The notes: generated by a model from the sequence alone, not told the origin. Counted from the stretch's first letter, positions 24,314 through 34,582 are shown. The stretch: 64,000 nucleotides of DNA from Saccharomonospora viridis DSM 43017 (GCF_000023865.1 NC_013159.1:1266001-1330000); one strand, 5' to 3'. Program-made: numbers and translations.

Positions 24314-27300
24314 ATGTCGAACGCGGAGACACCCGCCGAAAACACTGGCGGGACTGCCGCCACACCTATTGCACGCGCGCTGGCCGAGCTGCCGGACAAG
24401 ACGAGGGTCCACCTGCTGGCGAAGCTGTTGGGTACCAGCAGTCGCGAAGTGTTGGCCGCGTTGGCGCAGCTCGGACACACCGCTCGCAGCCCACAGTCGG
24501 GTGTGTCGAAGGATGTCGCGCTGCGTGTGGCGGAGGAGCTCGGCTTCGTGGAGACCGAGCCACCCGATGGTCAGGAACAGTCGGACACCGACGCGACACA
24601 GACCGATATCACCCAGACGGTGGAGCCGGCCGAGGCGCCCGCGGCCGATGCGGGTGACGAACCAGCCGCCGATCCGGCCGCCGCACCGAATGCCACCGAG
24701 GAACCCGTGGCGGAGGGGGCGGCCACGGAGGAGCCGGAAAAAGACCCCGAAAAGGACCCCGAAAAGGACGTGGTCGCGGACTCGGCGGAGTCGAAGAAGG
24801 ACGAAGAGACCGCGGAGGAGGACCCGAGGGGCGTTCGGTCGGAGTCCTCCGAGCAGGCCGGGGCGACCGAGTCGCCCCAGGGTGCGCCCGTGGTGGAGCC
24901 GGCCGAGACCGGCGGAACGCCGTCGGCCACGACACCGACCGGCATGGCTCCGCCGGTCACCGCGCCGGTGCTGATCCCACCGGTCCCGCCGGTGCAGTCG
25001 ACGCAACCCGAGCCGCGACCCGAGATCCCACACACACCGGTGTTCGCGGCACCGTCGCCTCTTTTCCTGCCACCCGAGCCGATCGCCTCTCCTCCGGCGG
25101 CAGCCAAGGGCGAGGCGGGCACGGATGCTTCCGGTTCCGGAAGCGACTCCAGGCAGACCCACGACCATTCGGGTGACGGGGGGAGTTCGGACGGTACCCG
25201 TCGTCGTCGCCGTCGGGGCCGCCGTGGTCGCGGCCGGGGCAAGGGCGGCGAGGACCACACCACAACCTCTTCGACGTCGACCGCCACGACCACCGACACC
25301 GCCGCCTCGACGGCCACGGAAGCTGCCGACTCCACCGGGACCGCCGAAGGGGAGCAGCAGGCGAAGCCGGGCGCCGAGAACACCGACGAGTCTTCGACTT
25401 CCGTCGCGAGTGACACCGACGGCAACGTCGGAGGCGGGGGAGAGTCGTCCACGCAGCAGGAGGAGGGCGACACCGAGCGGGGTGCCGCCCAGTCGTCGGA
25501 GACCGAGACCACGACGACCAGGCGTCGCCGCCGCCGGCGCCGCCGCAGGAGCGGTGACGACGACACCCTCGAGACCACGACGTCGGCGGACGACCCTCCC
25601 AACACGGTCGTCCACGTGCGGGACGGCAAGCCCGCCGAGGAGAAGGAGACGAAGGCCGAGGACGGTGTGCGCAGCGTGCGCGGCTCCACCCGTCTGGAGG
25701 CCAAGCGTCAGCGTCGCCGGGACGGCCGGGAAGCGGGCAGGCGGCGTGCCCCGATCCTGTCGGAGGCCGAGTTCCTCGCCCGCAGGGAGTCGGTCGAGCG
25801 GACCATGGTGGTCGCCGAGCGTGGCGATTCGACTCAGATCGGTGTGCTCGAGGACGGTGTGCTCGTCGAGCATTTCGTCACCTCGTCGGACAGCGGCTCG
25901 ATCGTCGGCAACGTCTATCTCGGCCGGGTGCAGAACGTCCTCCCGTCGATGGAAGCGGCTTTCATCGACATCGGCCGCGGCCGCAACGCGGTGCTCTACG
26001 CCGGTGAGGTGGATTGGGACGCCGCCGGGTTGGAGGGCAAGGCCCGCAAGATCGAGCAGGCGTTGACCACCGGTGACCACGTGCTCGTGCAGGTCACCAA
26101 GGACCCCGTCGGGCACAAGGGGGCCCGGCTGACCACACAGATCTCCCTGCCCGGCAGGTTCCTCGTCTACGTGCCGTCGGGCGGAGCCACCGGCATCTCA
26201 CGCAAGCTTCCGGAGAACGAGCGACGTAGGCTCAAGGACATCCTCAAGCGCATCGTGCCGTCCGACGCGGGCGTCATCATCCGCACGGCCTCGGAGGGCA
26301 TCAGCGAGGAGGAGCTCGCGCGCGACGTCCGCAGGCTCAAGGCCCAGTGGGAGGTCATCAAGGAGAAGGCGGAGGCCGCGAGCGCGAAGAAGTCCGGTGC
26401 ACCCGCGCTGCTGTACCAGGAGCCGGACCTGCTGGTGAAGGTCATCCGGGACCTGTTCACCGAGGACTTCAAGAAGCTCGTGGTTCAGGGCGACACCGCC
26501 TGGGAGACCATTCGGAACTACGTCGAGCACGTCGCTCCGGATCTGCTCGATCGCGTCGAGCGCTATGTCGGCACGGGGGATGTGTTCGCCGACTACCGCA
26601 TCGACGAGCAGCTCATGAAGGCGCTCGACCGCAAGGTGTGGTTGCCTTCAGGCGGTTACCTGGTGATCGACCGCACCGAGGCCATGACGGTGATCGACGT
26701 CAACACCGGCAAGTTCACCGGGTCCGGTGGCAACCTGGAGGAGACGGTCACCAGGAACAACCTGGAGTCGGCCGAGGAGATCGTGCGGCAGCTGCGGCTG
26801 CGGGACATCGGCGGCATCATCGTCATCGACTTCATCGACATGGTGTTGGAGTCGAACCGCGAGTTGGTGCTGCGCAGGCTCACCGAGTGCCTCAGCCGGG
26901 ACCGCACCCGACACCAGGTCGCCGAGGTCACGTCGTTGGGTCTGGTGCAGATGACCCGGAAGCGCGTCGGCACGGGGCTGCTGGAGGCGTTCTCCACCAC
27001 GTGTGAGCACTGCAAGGGCCGGGGCGTCATCGTGTCCACCGACCCGCACCGGGGGAATGGGCACGGTAACGGCCACCACGGTTCGCGGCGTTCCCGGAAC
27101 AAGTCGAAGGCCGGAGAACAGCACGGGACGAAGGCGGTGGAGCAGGCCGCACAGGGACCGACACCGGAACAGCGGGAGTCGGCCGTGTCGGCCGTGCAGG
27201 CCATGGCCAACGCCTCGAAGGTGGCTCTGACGAAGACCTCGGAGAGCGAGTCGGACGCTGAGCGTGCCGATCGGTCGGGTGAGGACACGCGGACGACCGT

Positions 27301-27595
27301 GGAGGCCCAGCCCGACGAGTCCGCTGCGGTGGACGGGCAGCGCAACGGCGCGGTCCCGGTGCGACCGGAGGAAGAGGCCGCTTCCACTCTGTCCTCGGTG
27401 GCCAAGACCTCCACGTCGGCCGAGGAGTCCGCTGAGGATCGGCCCGAGAGTACGGCGGACGGGCAGCGGGAGCAGCGCCCGACGACGACGGCGGCGGCGG
27501 CCGTGTCCGAGCCCGCTGTGCGTACGGTGAGGCGTCCCCGTCGAGCGGCGGTGCGGCCGGCGGGGCCGCCCGTGCCCGCCCGGGACGACGGCTGA
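24314..27595 (+). CDS. rne: Ribonuclease E/G family endoribonuclease
   Basis: 1093-residue RNase E/G. The N-terminal 475 residues are a low-complexity extension, acidic and Pro/Ala-rich, with two arginine clusters (RRRRRGRRGRGRGK and RRRRRRRRRRSG). The catalytic core follows at about 480-905. It contains an S1 segment (GNVYLGRVQNVLPSMEAAFI), the metal-binding aspartates in VIDVNTGKF near 795 and IDFIDM near 838, and the zinc-link CEHCKGRG near 898. The C-terminal 190 residues are disordered. GGAGGAG precedes the ATG by six bases. The enzyme starts mRNA decay and processes rRNA; the arms probably bind RNA and protein partners. Confidence 0.95.
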   Translation: MSNAETPAENTGGTAATPIARALAELPDKTRVHLLAKLLGTSSREVLAALAQLGHTARSPQSGVSKDVALRVAEELGFVETEPPDGQEQSDTDATQTDITQTVEPAEAPAADAGDEPAADPAAAPNATEEPVAEGAATEEPEKDPEKDPEKDVVADSAESKKDEETAEEDPRGVRSESSEQAGATESPQGAPVVEPAETGGTPSATTPTGMAPPVTAPVLIPPVPPVQSTQPEPRPEIPHTPVFAAPSPLFLPPEPIASPPAAAKGEAGTDASGSGSDSRQTHDHSGDGGSSDGTRRRRRRGRRGRGRGKGGEDHTTTSSTSTATTTDTAASTATEAADSTGTAEGEQQAKPGAENTDESSTSVASDTDGNVGGGGESSTQQEEGDTERGAAQSSETETTTTRRRRRRRRRRSGDDDTLETTTSADDPPNTVVHVRDGKPAEEKETKAEDGVRSVRGSTRLEAKRQRRRDGREAGRRRAPILSEAEFLARRESVERTMVVAERGDSTQIGVLEDGVLVEHFVTSSDSGSIVGNVYLGRVQNVLPSMEAAFIDIGRGRNAVLYAGEVDWDAAGLEGKARKIEQALTTGDHVLVQVTKDPVGHKGARLTTQISLPGRFLVYVPSGGATGISRKLPENERRRLKDILKRIVPSDAGVIIRTASEGISEEELARDVRRLKAQWEVIKEKAEAASAKKSGAPALLYQEPDLLVKVIRDLFTEDFKKLVVQGDTAWETIRNYVEHVAPDLLDRVERYVGTGDVFADYRIDEQLMKALDRKVWLPSGGYLVIDRTEAMTVIDVNTGKFTGSGGNLEETVTRNNLESAEEIVRQLRLRDIGGIIVIDFIDMVLESNRELVLRRLTECLSRDRTRHQVAEVTSLGLVQMTRKRVGTGLLEAFSTTCEHCKGRGVIVSTDPHRGNGHGNGHHGSRRSRNKSKAGEQHGTKAVEQAAQGPTPEQRESAVSAVQAMANASKVALTKTSESESDAERADRSGEDTRTTVEAQPDESAAVDGQRNGAVPVRPEEEAASTLSSVAKTSTSAEESAEDRPESTADGQREQRPTTTAAAAVSEPAVRTVRRPRRAAVRPAGPPVPARDDG

Positions 27596-27607
27596 CTAGG
27601 GTGAGTG

Positions 27608-27653
27608 GGCTCGACGCACGGGGGTGAGTGAAACGACCCCGGTGCGTCGAGCC
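27608..27653 (+). terminator. Terminator hairpin between rne and rplU
   Basis: A 12-bp stem GGCTCGACGCAC (27608-27619) with its complement (27642-27653), plus a possible inner G-C helix, lies 12 bases after the rne stop. There is no T tract. A TACTCT hexamer at 27669-27674 may be the -10 of the rplU promoter, without a recognisable -35. Confidence 0.65.
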
Positions 27654-27743
27654 GGAAGCGGACTGGAGTACTCTGTAAGACGGCCCGCGATCAGGCGGGT
27701 CGTCGTAGCCCCAACCAAGTAGTCGAGTAATCAGGAGACTTCC

Positions 27744-28058
27744 GTGTCGGCGTATGCAGTCGTCAAGACCGGCGGCAAGCAGTACAAGGTCGCCGTCGGC
27801 GATGTCGTCGAGGTCGAGAAGCTCGACGGCGAGCCGGGCACCGAGCACACCCTTCCCGCCGTGATGGTGGTCGACGACGGCAAGGTCACGACGGACGCTG
27901 ACGCGCTGGCGAAGGTCTCGGTCACGGGCAAGATCGTCGAGCAGATCAAGGGCCCGAAGATCCGTATCCACAAGTTCAAGAGCAAGACCGGCTACCACAA
28001 GCGTCAGGGTCACCGGCAGCGGCTGACCCGCCTCGAGGTCACCGGCATCAACAAGTAA
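27744..28058 (+). CDS. rplU: 50S ribosomal protein L21
   Basis: 104-residue L21, which binds 23S rRNA. The start [20 protein letters not shown] and the C-terminal basic stretch [19 protein letters not shown] are typical. It starts at GTG with AGGAG seven bases upstream and is followed after 15 bases by rpmA. Confidence 0.97.
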   Translation: MSAYAVVKTGGKQYKVAVGDVVEVEKLDGEPGTEHTLPAVMVVDDGKVTTDADALAKVSVTGKIVEQIKGPKIRIHKFKSKTGYHKRQGHRQRLTRLEVTGINK

Positions 28059-28073
28059 GGAACCTGACCAGCC

Positions 28074-28331
28074 ATGGCAACCAAGAAGGGCGCGTCCAAC
28101 TCTCGCAACGGCCGTGACTCCAACCCGAAGTACCTCGGCGTGAAGAGGTTCGGCGGTCAGACCGTGAAGGCGGGCGAGATCCTCGTCCGTCAGCGTGGAA
28201 CCAAGTTCCACCCCGGTGTGAACGTCGGCCGCGGCGGTGACGACACCCTGTTCGCTCTCGCCGCAGGCTCGGTTCAGTTCGGCACGAAACGTGGCCGCAA
28301 GACGGTCAACATCGTGCCGGTCGAGGCCTGA
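28074..28331 (+). CDS. rpmA: 50S ribosomal protein L27
   Basis: 85-residue L27. The N-terminal tail [20 protein letters not shown] reaches the peptidyl-transferase centre and is complete without a cleavable extension, unlike some Firmicutes forms. The core reads [20 protein letters not shown]. It is co-transcribed with rplU and followed by a strong intrinsic terminator. Confidence 0.97.
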   Translation: MATKKGASNSRNGRDSNPKYLGVKRFGGQTVKAGEILVRQRGTKFHPGVNVGRGGDDTLFALAAGSVQFGTKRGRKTVNIVPVEA

Positions 28332-28357
28332 CCGGCCCGGCCAGCACACGCTACCCA

Positions 28358-28404
28358 AAAACGAGGGACGGGCCCGGAACACATCCGGCCCCGTCCCTCG
28401 TTTT
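28358..28404. terminator. Intrinsic terminator after rpmA
   Basis: A 15-bp stem AAAACGAGGGACGGG (28358-28372) with its complement (28390-28404), ending in TTTT. It separates the ribosomal protein unit from obg and could act on both strands. Confidence 0.88.
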
Positions 28405-28448
28405 GTCATGACAGGTGTTTTTCCTGTGGCCCTGAGGAAGGCGACGTA

Positions 28449-29930
28449 ATGGCATCCCGGTTCGTGGATCGCGTGGTGATTCATCTCGCCGCGGGTAACG
28501 GAGGGAACGGCTGCGCCTCGGTGCATCGCGAGAAGTTCAAACCGCTCGGTGGTCCCGACGGTGGCAACGGCGGCCACGGCGGCGATGTGGTGCTCGTCGT
28601 CGACCCGGGTGTGCACACCCTGTTGGACTTCCATTTCCGTCCCCATGCGCGAGCCGGAAACGGTAAGCAGGGGCAGGGTGGGCACCGTAACGGTGCGGCC
28701 GGGGAGGACCTGGAGTTGCGCGTGCCCGACGGCACCGTCGTGCTCACCGAGGACGGTGAGGTGCTGGCCGACCTGGTGGGCGCCGGCACCCGCTTCGTGG
28801 CGGCCAAGGGAGGCCGTGGCGGGCTCGGTAACGCCGCACTCGCGTCGCGGGCGCGTAAGGCACCCGGTTTCGCGCTGCTGGGAGAGCCGGGGGAGGAACG
28901 CAACCTCGTGCTGGAGTTGCGTTCCGTCGCCGACGTGGGACTGCTCGGCTTCCCCTCGGCGGGCAAGTCGTCGCTGATCTCGGTGTTGTCGGCCGCCAAG
29001 CCGAAGATCGCCGACTACCCGTTCACGACGTTGGTGCCCAACCTCGGGGTGGTGAGCGCGGGGGACACCGTGTTCACCATGGCCGACGTTCCCGGTCTCA
29101 TTCCGGGGGCGAGCCAGGGACGTGGCCTGGGCCTGGACTTCCTGCGTCACATCGAACGCTGCGCCGTGTTGGTGCACGTGATCGATTGCGCGACGTACGA
29201 GCCTGAGCGGGATCCGATCTCGGACTTCGACGCGTTGGAGAACGAGCTCGCGCAGTACACGCCCGTGCTCGGTGGGGACCTCGACTCGCGGCCGAGGGTC
29301 GTGGTCCTCAACAAGGTCGACGTGCCTGATGCGGCCGAGCTGGCCGAGATGGTGAGGCCCGACTTCGAGGCACGCGGACTGCGCGTGTTCGAGGTGTCCA
29401 CCGCGACGCACGCCGGGCTGCGGGAGTTGACCTACGCGCTCGGCCAGATCGTGGAGGAGCACCGTGCCGCGCAACCGCCGCCCGCGCCGACGAAGGTCGT
29501 CGTGACACCGAAGGCCGTGGACGACGGTGGTTTCACCGTGGAGCCGGACCCCGAGGAACCCGGTGGTTTCATCGTGCGCGGCGCCAAACCCGAACGGTGG
29601 GTGCGGCAGACGAACTTCGCCAACGATGAAGCCGTCGGCTATCTCGCCGAACGGCTCTACCGGCTCGGTGTGGAAAAGGAGCTCGCACGGATGGGTGCCG
29701 AACCCGGCTGTGCGGTCACCATCGACGGCGTGACCTTCGATTGGGAGCCTTCCACTCCGGGTGTGGTGGAGGCACTGACCGGCCGTGGCAGTGATCCACG
29801 GCTGGAGGACCGGAGCAGGACGACCGCGGCGGAGCGCAAGGAGGCTCGCCGCCTGCGCAGGGAGGGCACAGGGCCCGACCTGGACACCCCCAACGACGAG
29901 GAAAGCGGGACCGAGGACGCCGATGAGTGA
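28449..29930 (+). CDS. obg: GTPase Obg/CgtA
   Basis: 493-residue ribosome-associated GTPase involved in 50S assembly and stringent control. The glycine-rich Obg fold occupies residues 1-158 ([24 protein letters not shown]). The G domain has [10 protein letters not shown] near 168, [16 protein letters not shown] near 215 and NKVD near 290. A C-terminal OCT domain ([20 protein letters not shown]) lies at about 378-450. The acidic-basic tail is usual for actinobacteria. GAGGAAGG precedes the ATG. Its stop lies eight bases inside proB, so the two are coupled. Confidence 0.96.
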   Translation: MASRFVDRVVIHLAAGNGGNGCASVHREKFKPLGGPDGGNGGHGGDVVLVVDPGVHTLLDFHFRPHARAGNGKQGQGGHRNGAAGEDLELRVPDGTVVLTEDGEVLADLVGAGTRFVAAKGGRGGLGNAALASRARKAPGFALLGEPGEERNLVLELRSVADVGLLGFPSAGKSSLISVLSAAKPKIADYPFTTLVPNLGVVSAGDTVFTMADVPGLIPGASQGRGLGLDFLRHIERCAVLVHVIDCATYEPERDPISDFDALENELAQYTPVLGGDLDSRPRVVVLNKVDVPDAAELAEMVRPDFEARGLRVFEVSTATHAGLRELTYALGQIVEEHRAAQPPPAPTKVVVTPKAVDDGGFTVEPDPEEPGGFIVRGAKPERWVRQTNFANDEAVGYLAERLYRLGVEKELARMGAEPGCAVTIDGVTFDWEPSTPGVVEALTGRGSDPRLEDRSRTTAAERKEARRLRREGTGPDLDTPNDEESGTEDADE

Positions 29931-31041
29931 GGCACGGCGCGCTATTGCCTCTGCGAAGCGCCTGGTGGTGAAGGTTGGATCGTCAGCGCTCACCACGGCG
30001 GGTAGTGGGCTCGACATCGACAGGCTCGACGCGCTCGTGGACGCCATTGCCGAGCGGATGGCGCGGGGCACGCAGATCGTGTTGGTGTCCTCGGGCGCCA
30101 TCGGAGCCGGAATGGCACCGTTGTCGCTCAGCTCGCGGCCGAAGGACCTGGCCACACAACAGGCCGCCGCGAGTGTCGGCCAGTTGGCCTTGGCGCATGC
30201 GTACGCCAATTCGTTCGGCCGGTATTCGCTCACGGTGGGGCAGGTGTTGCTCACCTCCGACGACGTGGTTCGTCGCGCGCACTACCGCAACGCCCAACGC
30301 ACGTTCTCCCGACTGTTGGCGTTGGGCGCGGTTCCGGTGGTGAACGAGAACGACACCGTGGCCACCGAGGAGATCCGGTTCGGTGACAACGACCGGTTGG
30401 CTTCGCTCGTGGCGCATCTGGTGGCCGCCGACGGACTCGTGCTGTTGTCCGATGTGGATGCTCTGTACGACGGTGATCCGCGGTCCGGGGGGACCCGGAA
30501 GATCACCGAGGTGAGGTCGGAATCCGATTTGGAGGGACTGTCCGTCGGGCGTTCCAGTTCGGGACTCGGTACGGGCGGCATGCTGTCGAAGGTCGCCGCA
30601 GCGCGCACGGCCGCGGCGGCCGGGATTCCGGTGCTGATCGCGGCCGCGAGCGACGCGCGACACGCGTTGGGACAGGCGGCCGTCGGCACGGCGTTCGTGC
30701 AGGCGCCGAGTCGCATGTCGGCGCGGCGGTTCTGGCTCGGCTACGCGGCGGGCTCGCGCGGGCGGCTGTACCTGGACGACGGTGCGGTGACGGCGGTCGT
30801 GCGGCATCGGCGTTCGCTGCTCGCCGCGGGTATCACGGGTGTGGACGGTGACTTCCAGGCCGGTGACGTGGTTGATCTCGTGAACCACGCGCAAACCGTG
30901 GTGGCTCGTGGTGTGGTGGCGTTCGACGTCACCGAACTTCCGGATCTGATCGGTCATTCGTCCCACGAATTGCCCGAGGAGCAGCGTCGCGCGGTCGTGC
31001 ACGCGGACGATCTGGTGCCCTTGCGCGGTCGCGCCTCTTGA
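29923..31041 (+). CDS. proB: Glutamate 5-kinase
   Basis: 372-residue enzyme for the first step of proline synthesis, phosphorylating glutamate. The amino acid kinase domain begins [13 protein letters not shown] and has [12 protein letters not shown] and [19 protein letters not shown]-terminal PUA domain ([17 protein letters not shown]) lies from about residue 280. The start ATG 29923 overlaps the obg stop by eight bases. No proA follows; nadD comes next after 152 bases. Confidence 0.95.
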   Translation: MSEARRAIASAKRLVVKVGSSALTTAGSGLDIDRLDALVDAIAERMARGTQIVLVSSGAIGAGMAPLSLSSRPKDLATQQAAASVGQLALAHAYANSFGRYSLTVGQVLLTSDDVVRRAHYRNAQRTFSRLLALGAVPVVNENDTVATEEIRFGDNDRLASLVAHLVAADGLVLLSDVDALYDGDPRSGGTRKITEVRSESDLEGLSVGRSSSGLGTGGMLSKVAAARTAAAAGIPVLIAAASDARHALGQAAVGTAFVQAPSRMSARRFWLGYAAGSRGRLYLDDGAVTAVVRHRRSLLAAGITGVDGDFQAGDVVDLVNHAQTVVARGVVAFDVTELPDLIGHSSHELPEEQRRAVVHADDLVPLRGRAS

Positions 31042-31193
31042 TCGTCCACGGATGTCACTCGACGGATCGCCCATCCGGTGGCGTGAGCTGTGACACGGTC
31101 GGCGGGTCGAACGATCCTCGGCCATGTCGCGGTCGCCACTGTATGGGCTGGTGGCACGTTGGTGGAGGCACACAGCGTTTAAGGTGAGTTCCC

Positions 31194-31790
31194 ATGTCCG
31201 CACGCCGTATCGGGGTCATGGGCGGCACGTTCGACCCTATTCACCACGGACACCTCGTTGCCGCCAGTGAGGTGCAGCATCGTTTCGGGCTCGATGAAGT
31301 GATCTTCGTGCCCACCTGCCAGCCATGGCAGAAAGCGGGTCGTGAGGTGTCGGCGGCGGAGGACCGTTACCTCATGACCGTGATCGCCACCGCGTCCAAC
31401 CCGGTGTTCTCGGTGAGTCGCGTGGACATCGACCGTGGTGGGCAGACGTACACGGTGGACACGTTGCGTGATCTGCGGGTCGAATATCCCGACGACGAGC
31501 TGTTCTTCATCACCGGTGCCGACGCGTTGGAACAGATCCTCACGTGGCGCGATGCCAACGAGTTGTTCACGCTCGCGCACTTCATCGGCGTCACCAGGCC
31601 GGGTTACCAGCTGGACAACCACCACCTGCCCGAGGGCAAGGTGAGCCTGGTCGAGGTCACCGCGATGGCGATCTCGTCGACGGGATGCCGTGAGCGGGTG
31701 CGCAACGGGGAGCCCGTGTGGTACCTCATGCCCGACGGCGTGGTGCGCTACATCAACAAGCGGAAGTTGTACGTTCGCGAGTCGTCCTGA
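31194..31790 (+). CDS. nadD: Nicotinate-nucleotide adenylyltransferase
   Basis: 198-residue enzyme that makes deamido-NAD from nicotinate mononucleotide and ATP. It has the nucleotidyltransferase signature [12 protein letters not shown] at residues 9-20 and the C-terminal [13 protein letters not shown], corresponding to the usual I-S-S-T-x-I-R motif. AAGGTGAG lies six bases before the ATG. The order nadD-rsfS-gpgP-octT-degV matches mycobacteria. Confidence 0.95.
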   Translation: MSARRIGVMGGTFDPIHHGHLVAASEVQHRFGLDEVIFVPTCQPWQKAGREVSAAEDRYLMTVIATASNPVFSVSRVDIDRGGQTYTVDTLRDLRVEYPDDELFFITGADALEQILTWRDANELFTLAHFIGVTRPGYQLDNHHLPEGKVSLVEVTAMAISSTGCRERVRNGEPVWYLMPDGVVRYINKRKLYVRESS

Positions 31791-31867
31791 ACTGGGGGAC
31801 ATCCTCCGATGTCGCCTGCGGGTAGGCTTTTTCCGGCATACGTTTGGAACACCGTGTAAGGAGAACC

Positions 31868-32275
31868 GTGGCAGCGACGGCCGAAGCCTTAGACCTCGCG
31901 ACCGCGGCCGCGCGTGCGGCCGCGGACAAGAAGGCGACCGACGTGGTGCTGATCGACGTCTCGGAGCGTCTTGTGATCACCGACGTCTTCGTGATCGCGT
32001 CGGCGCCCAACGAACGTCAGGTCGGCGCCATCGTCGACAACATCGAGGAAAAGCTTCGCAAGGCCGGGCACAGGCCGGTGCGCAGGGAGGGCACCAGGGA
32101 AGGGCGCTGGGTGCTCATCGACTACACCGACGTCGTGGTGCACGTCCAACACGACGAGGAGCGCGCCTTCTACGGTCTTGAGCGGCTGTGGAAGGACTGT
32201 CCCCGGATCGAGGTCGAGGGGCTGGAAGCCCCGGCCGAGGACGCGGACGGTGACGAGGAAACGGACGTGTCGTGA
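31868..32275 (+). CDS. rsfS: Ribosome silencing factor RsfS
   Basis: 135-residue RsfS/Iojap protein that binds L14 and blocks subunit joining when nutrients run short. Family features are VVLIDVSERLVITDVFVIAS and the WVLIDYTDVVVHVQHDEERA region. The start is GTG 31868 with AAGGAG four bases upstream; a longer frame from 31844 has no ribosome binding site. Its stop overlaps the next start as GTGA. Confidence 0.94.
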   Translation: MAATAEALDLATAAARAAADKKATDVVLIDVSERLVITDVFVIASAPNERQVGAIVDNIEEKLRKAGHRPVRREGTREGRWVLIDYTDVVVHVQHDEERAFYGLERLWKDCPRIEVEGLEAPAEDADGDEETDVS

Positions 32276-32883
32276 CACTGCGACGACTCGTACTGTGGCG
32301 ACACGGTGAGACCGACTACAACGCGGCCGGGCGGATGCAAGGTCAGCTCGACTCGAAGTTGACCGAGGTCGGATGGAAGCAGGCGAAGTTCGCCGCACCC
32401 GCATTGGCCCGGTTCACCCCGGATCTCGTCGTCGCCTCCGACCTGCGCCGAGCCACCGACACCGCCACCGTGTTGACGGAGGCGTTCGAACTGCCCCTGC
32501 GGTTGGACAAGCGGCTGCGTGAGACGCATCTGGGCGAATGGCAGGGCCTCACGGGCGCCGACGTGGACGAGAGGCACCCGGGCGGGCGGGAGCGCTGGCG
32601 GCTGGACGCCACGTGGGCGCCACCCGGTGGTGAGTCGCGGCTGGAGGTCGCCGAGCGGGCCTACGAGGTGGTGGCCGACCTGCTGAACGGCGAGGAACGG
32701 GTCGAGACCGTGCTCTTCGTCGCGCATGGCGGATTGATCCTCGCCCTGACCGCGAAACTGCTGCGGCTGCCCATCGGACTGTGGCCCTCACTCGGGGGTA
32801 TCTCCAACTGTCACTGGGTGGATCTGACGCGGCAGGACGGTACCTGGCGGCTGCGTGCCTACAACGCGGGGATCATCGGGTGA
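32272..32883 (+). CDS. gpgP: Glucosyl-3-phosphoglycerate phosphatase-like histidine phosphatase
   Basis: 203-residue histidine phosphatase with the catalytic loop LWRHGETDYN near residues 8-17 and the second histidine in VAHGGLILAL near 150. The position directly after rsfS and before octT is the same as mycobacterial gpgP, which removes phosphate from glucosyl-3-phosphoglycerate to give glucosylglycerate for methylglucose lipopolysaccharide. The start GTG overlaps the rsfS stop and its own stop overlaps the octT start. The substrate is assigned by synteny and family; a general phosphoglycerate mutase-like phosphatase is the alternative. Confidence 0.82.
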   Translation: MTLRRLVLWRHGETDYNAAGRMQGQLDSKLTEVGWKQAKFAAPALARFTPDLVVASDLRRATDTATVLTEAFELPLRLDKRLRETHLGEWQGLTGADVDERHPGGRERWRLDATWAPPGGESRLEVAERAYEVVADLLNGEERVETVLFVAHGGLILALTAKLLRLPIGLWPSLGGISNCHWVDLTRQDGTWRLRAYNAGIIG

Positions 32884-33671
32884 GTGATACCCCTCCCCCT
32901 CGACTGTTGGTGTTCGGTGATTCGCTGAGCTTCCACGGTCCGGACAGAGGGTATCCGGCTGATGACGAACGATTGTGGCCGAACGTGGCGGCGCGATCCC
33001 TCGGTGGCGTCGCCGACCTCGTGGCCAGAGCCGGGTGGACGGCTCGGGACGCGTGGTGGGCGATGATCGGCGATCCCCGGGTGTGGGCGGAGCTGCATCG
33101 TGCCGACATCGTGGTGTTGGCGGTCGGGAGCATGGACACGGTGCCGTCACCGCTGCCCACCTATTTACGCACGGGACTGCGGTATCTGAGACCCGACTCG
33201 CTACGCCGCGCGGCCCGACGGACGTATCTCGCCGCTCAGCCTGTGCTGTCGGTCGCGTTGCGGGGTCGACCCTCGGCGTTGCCTCCGCGGCTGACGGTGC
33301 GGTACCTCGACCTGGCGGTGTCGGCGTTGCGGGCGTTGCGGCCGTCGTTGCCCGTGGTGGGTTGGCTTCCGTCGGTGCATCGGGCGGCGTCGTACGGATA
33401 TGTGCAGACGGTCCGGCCCCGCACGGCCGTGGCCGTGTCACGCTGGGCGGCTGACGTGGGCGTCCCCTTGCTGGACGTACCCGCCGTGGTGGGGGCGCAC
33501 GTCCTGGGCGGCCATGGCAATCCCGACGGCATGCACTGGGGGTGGGACGGACATGCCCTGGTCGGGAAGGCGATGGCCGAGTTGATCCGGCCACTGCTCA
33601 CCCGTCGGGGCAATAGCACGTCCAGTACGCCCGACACGTCCGACTCCGAACGCGTCCGCCACGTAGGCTGA
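32880..33671 (+). CDS. octT: SGNH hydrolase-fold diglucosylglycerate octanoyltransferase-like protein
   Basis: 263-residue SGNH-fold protein. Block I is VFGDSLSFHGP near residues 11-21 with the nucleophile serine. The C-terminal catalytic pair is in DGMHWGWDGHA near 218-228. It occupies the place of mycobacterial octT, which acylates diglucosylglycerate in methylglucose lipopolysaccharide synthesis. The start GTG 32880 overlaps the gpgP stop by four bases. The gpgP-octT pair supports that this organism makes polymethylated polysaccharide intermediates; the acyl donor cannot be read from sequence. Confidence 0.75.
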   Translation: MSDTPPPRLLVFGDSLSFHGPDRGYPADDERLWPNVAARSLGGVADLVARAGWTARDAWWAMIGDPRVWAELHRADIVVLAVGSMDTVPSPLPTYLRTGLRYLRPDSLRRAARRTYLAAQPVLSVALRGRPSALPPRLTVRYLDLAVSALRALRPSLPVVGWLPSVHRAASYGYVQTVRPRTAVAVSRWAADVGVPLLDVPAVVGAHVLGGHGNPDGMHWGWDGHALVGKAMAELIRPLLTRRGNSTSSTPDTSDSERVRHVG

Positions 33672-33675
33672 CCGC

Positions 33676-34530
33676 GTGCCGGTCGCGGTTGTCACGGATT
33701 CCACAGCTCATCTGCCCGAGGGTTTCGCCGAGAGGTACGGCATCCGGGTCGTTCCTCTGCATGTCCTCGTCGACGGTGTCGCCTCGCTCGACGGTGTCGA
33801 GATCGGTCCGACGGCGCTCGCGCGAGCGTTGGGGGAGCGCAGGATCGTCACCACGTCCAGACCCACACCGGCTGAGTTCGCTTCGGTGTTCAGGCAGGCT
33901 TTGGCGGAGGGGGCCGACGCGATCGTGTCGGTGCACCTGTCCAAGAAACTGTCCGGTACGTGGGAGGCCGCCGTGCTCGCGGCGCAGGAAGTGGGTCCGG
34001 ACGTGGTGCGCGTGGTCGATTCCCGCGGTATCGCGATGGGATTGGGGTTCGCCGCGTTGCGAGCCGCCGAGGCGGCGCATCGAGGAGCGTCGGTCGAGGA
34101 GGTGGAGCGGGTCGCCGTGGAGACCGCCGAACGTTCCGAGACGTTGTTCGTCGTGGAAACCCTGGAGCATCTGAGGCGGGGCGGTCGTATCGGCCATGCC
34201 GCGGCGTTGTTGGGCACGGCGCTCGCGGTGAAGCCTGTGCTGCGCATGGTCGACGGTGAGATACGCCCGTTGGAGAAGGTGCGCACGATGCAGCGGGCCA
34301 TGAACCGGCTGGTGGAGCTCGTCGCGGAGGCGGCAGGGGACGGCGAGGTGTCGCTGGCCGTCCATCATCTGGCCTCACCCGATCGTGCGGCCGAACTCGC
34401 CACGCGGCTCGACGAGCGGTTGGGGAAGTCGTCCGGGTGTGTGGTGTCCGAGCTCGGGGCCGTGGTCGGGGCGCACACCGGCCCGGGGGTGCTCGGAGTC
34501 GTGGTACAGCGTCCGACTCCTATGGGATGA
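33676..34530 (+). CDS. DegV family fatty acid-binding protein
   Basis: 284-residue DegV protein. Typical elements are VVTDSTAHLPEG at the start, TTSRPTPAEF near 57, SKKLSGTWEAA near 88 and LRRGGRIGHAAALLG near 170. DegV proteins bind fatty acids, in some bacteria as the binding subunit of fatty acid kinase. The start is GTG, four bases after the octT stop. It ends the nadD-to-degV transcription unit; a hairpin follows 52 bases later. Confidence 0.92.
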   Translation: MPVAVVTDSTAHLPEGFAERYGIRVVPLHVLVDGVASLDGVEIGPTALARALGERRIVTTSRPTPAEFASVFRQALAEGADAIVSVHLSKKLSGTWEAAVLAAQEVGPDVVRVVDSRGIAMGLGFAALRAAEAAHRGASVEEVERVAVETAERSETLFVVETLEHLRRGGRIGHAAALLGTALAVKPVLRMVDGEIRPLEKVRTMQRAMNRLVELVAEAAGDGEVSLAVHHLASPDRAAELATRLDERLGKSSGCVVSELGAVVGAHTGPGVLGVVVQRPTPMG

Positions 34531-34582
34531 GCCGCCGTGCCGGCCGGTCGGCATCGTAGGCGTCCGAACGGTACCGGTCGTG

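Noticed and set aside
23897-26116. 739-codon minus frame opposite the start of rne
   Set aside because: Leucine/glycine/arginine shadow of the low-complexity N-terminal arm of RNase E.
27027-30254. 1075-codon minus frame across rplU, rpmA, obg and proB
   Set aside because: It covers four unmistakable core genes on the other strand.
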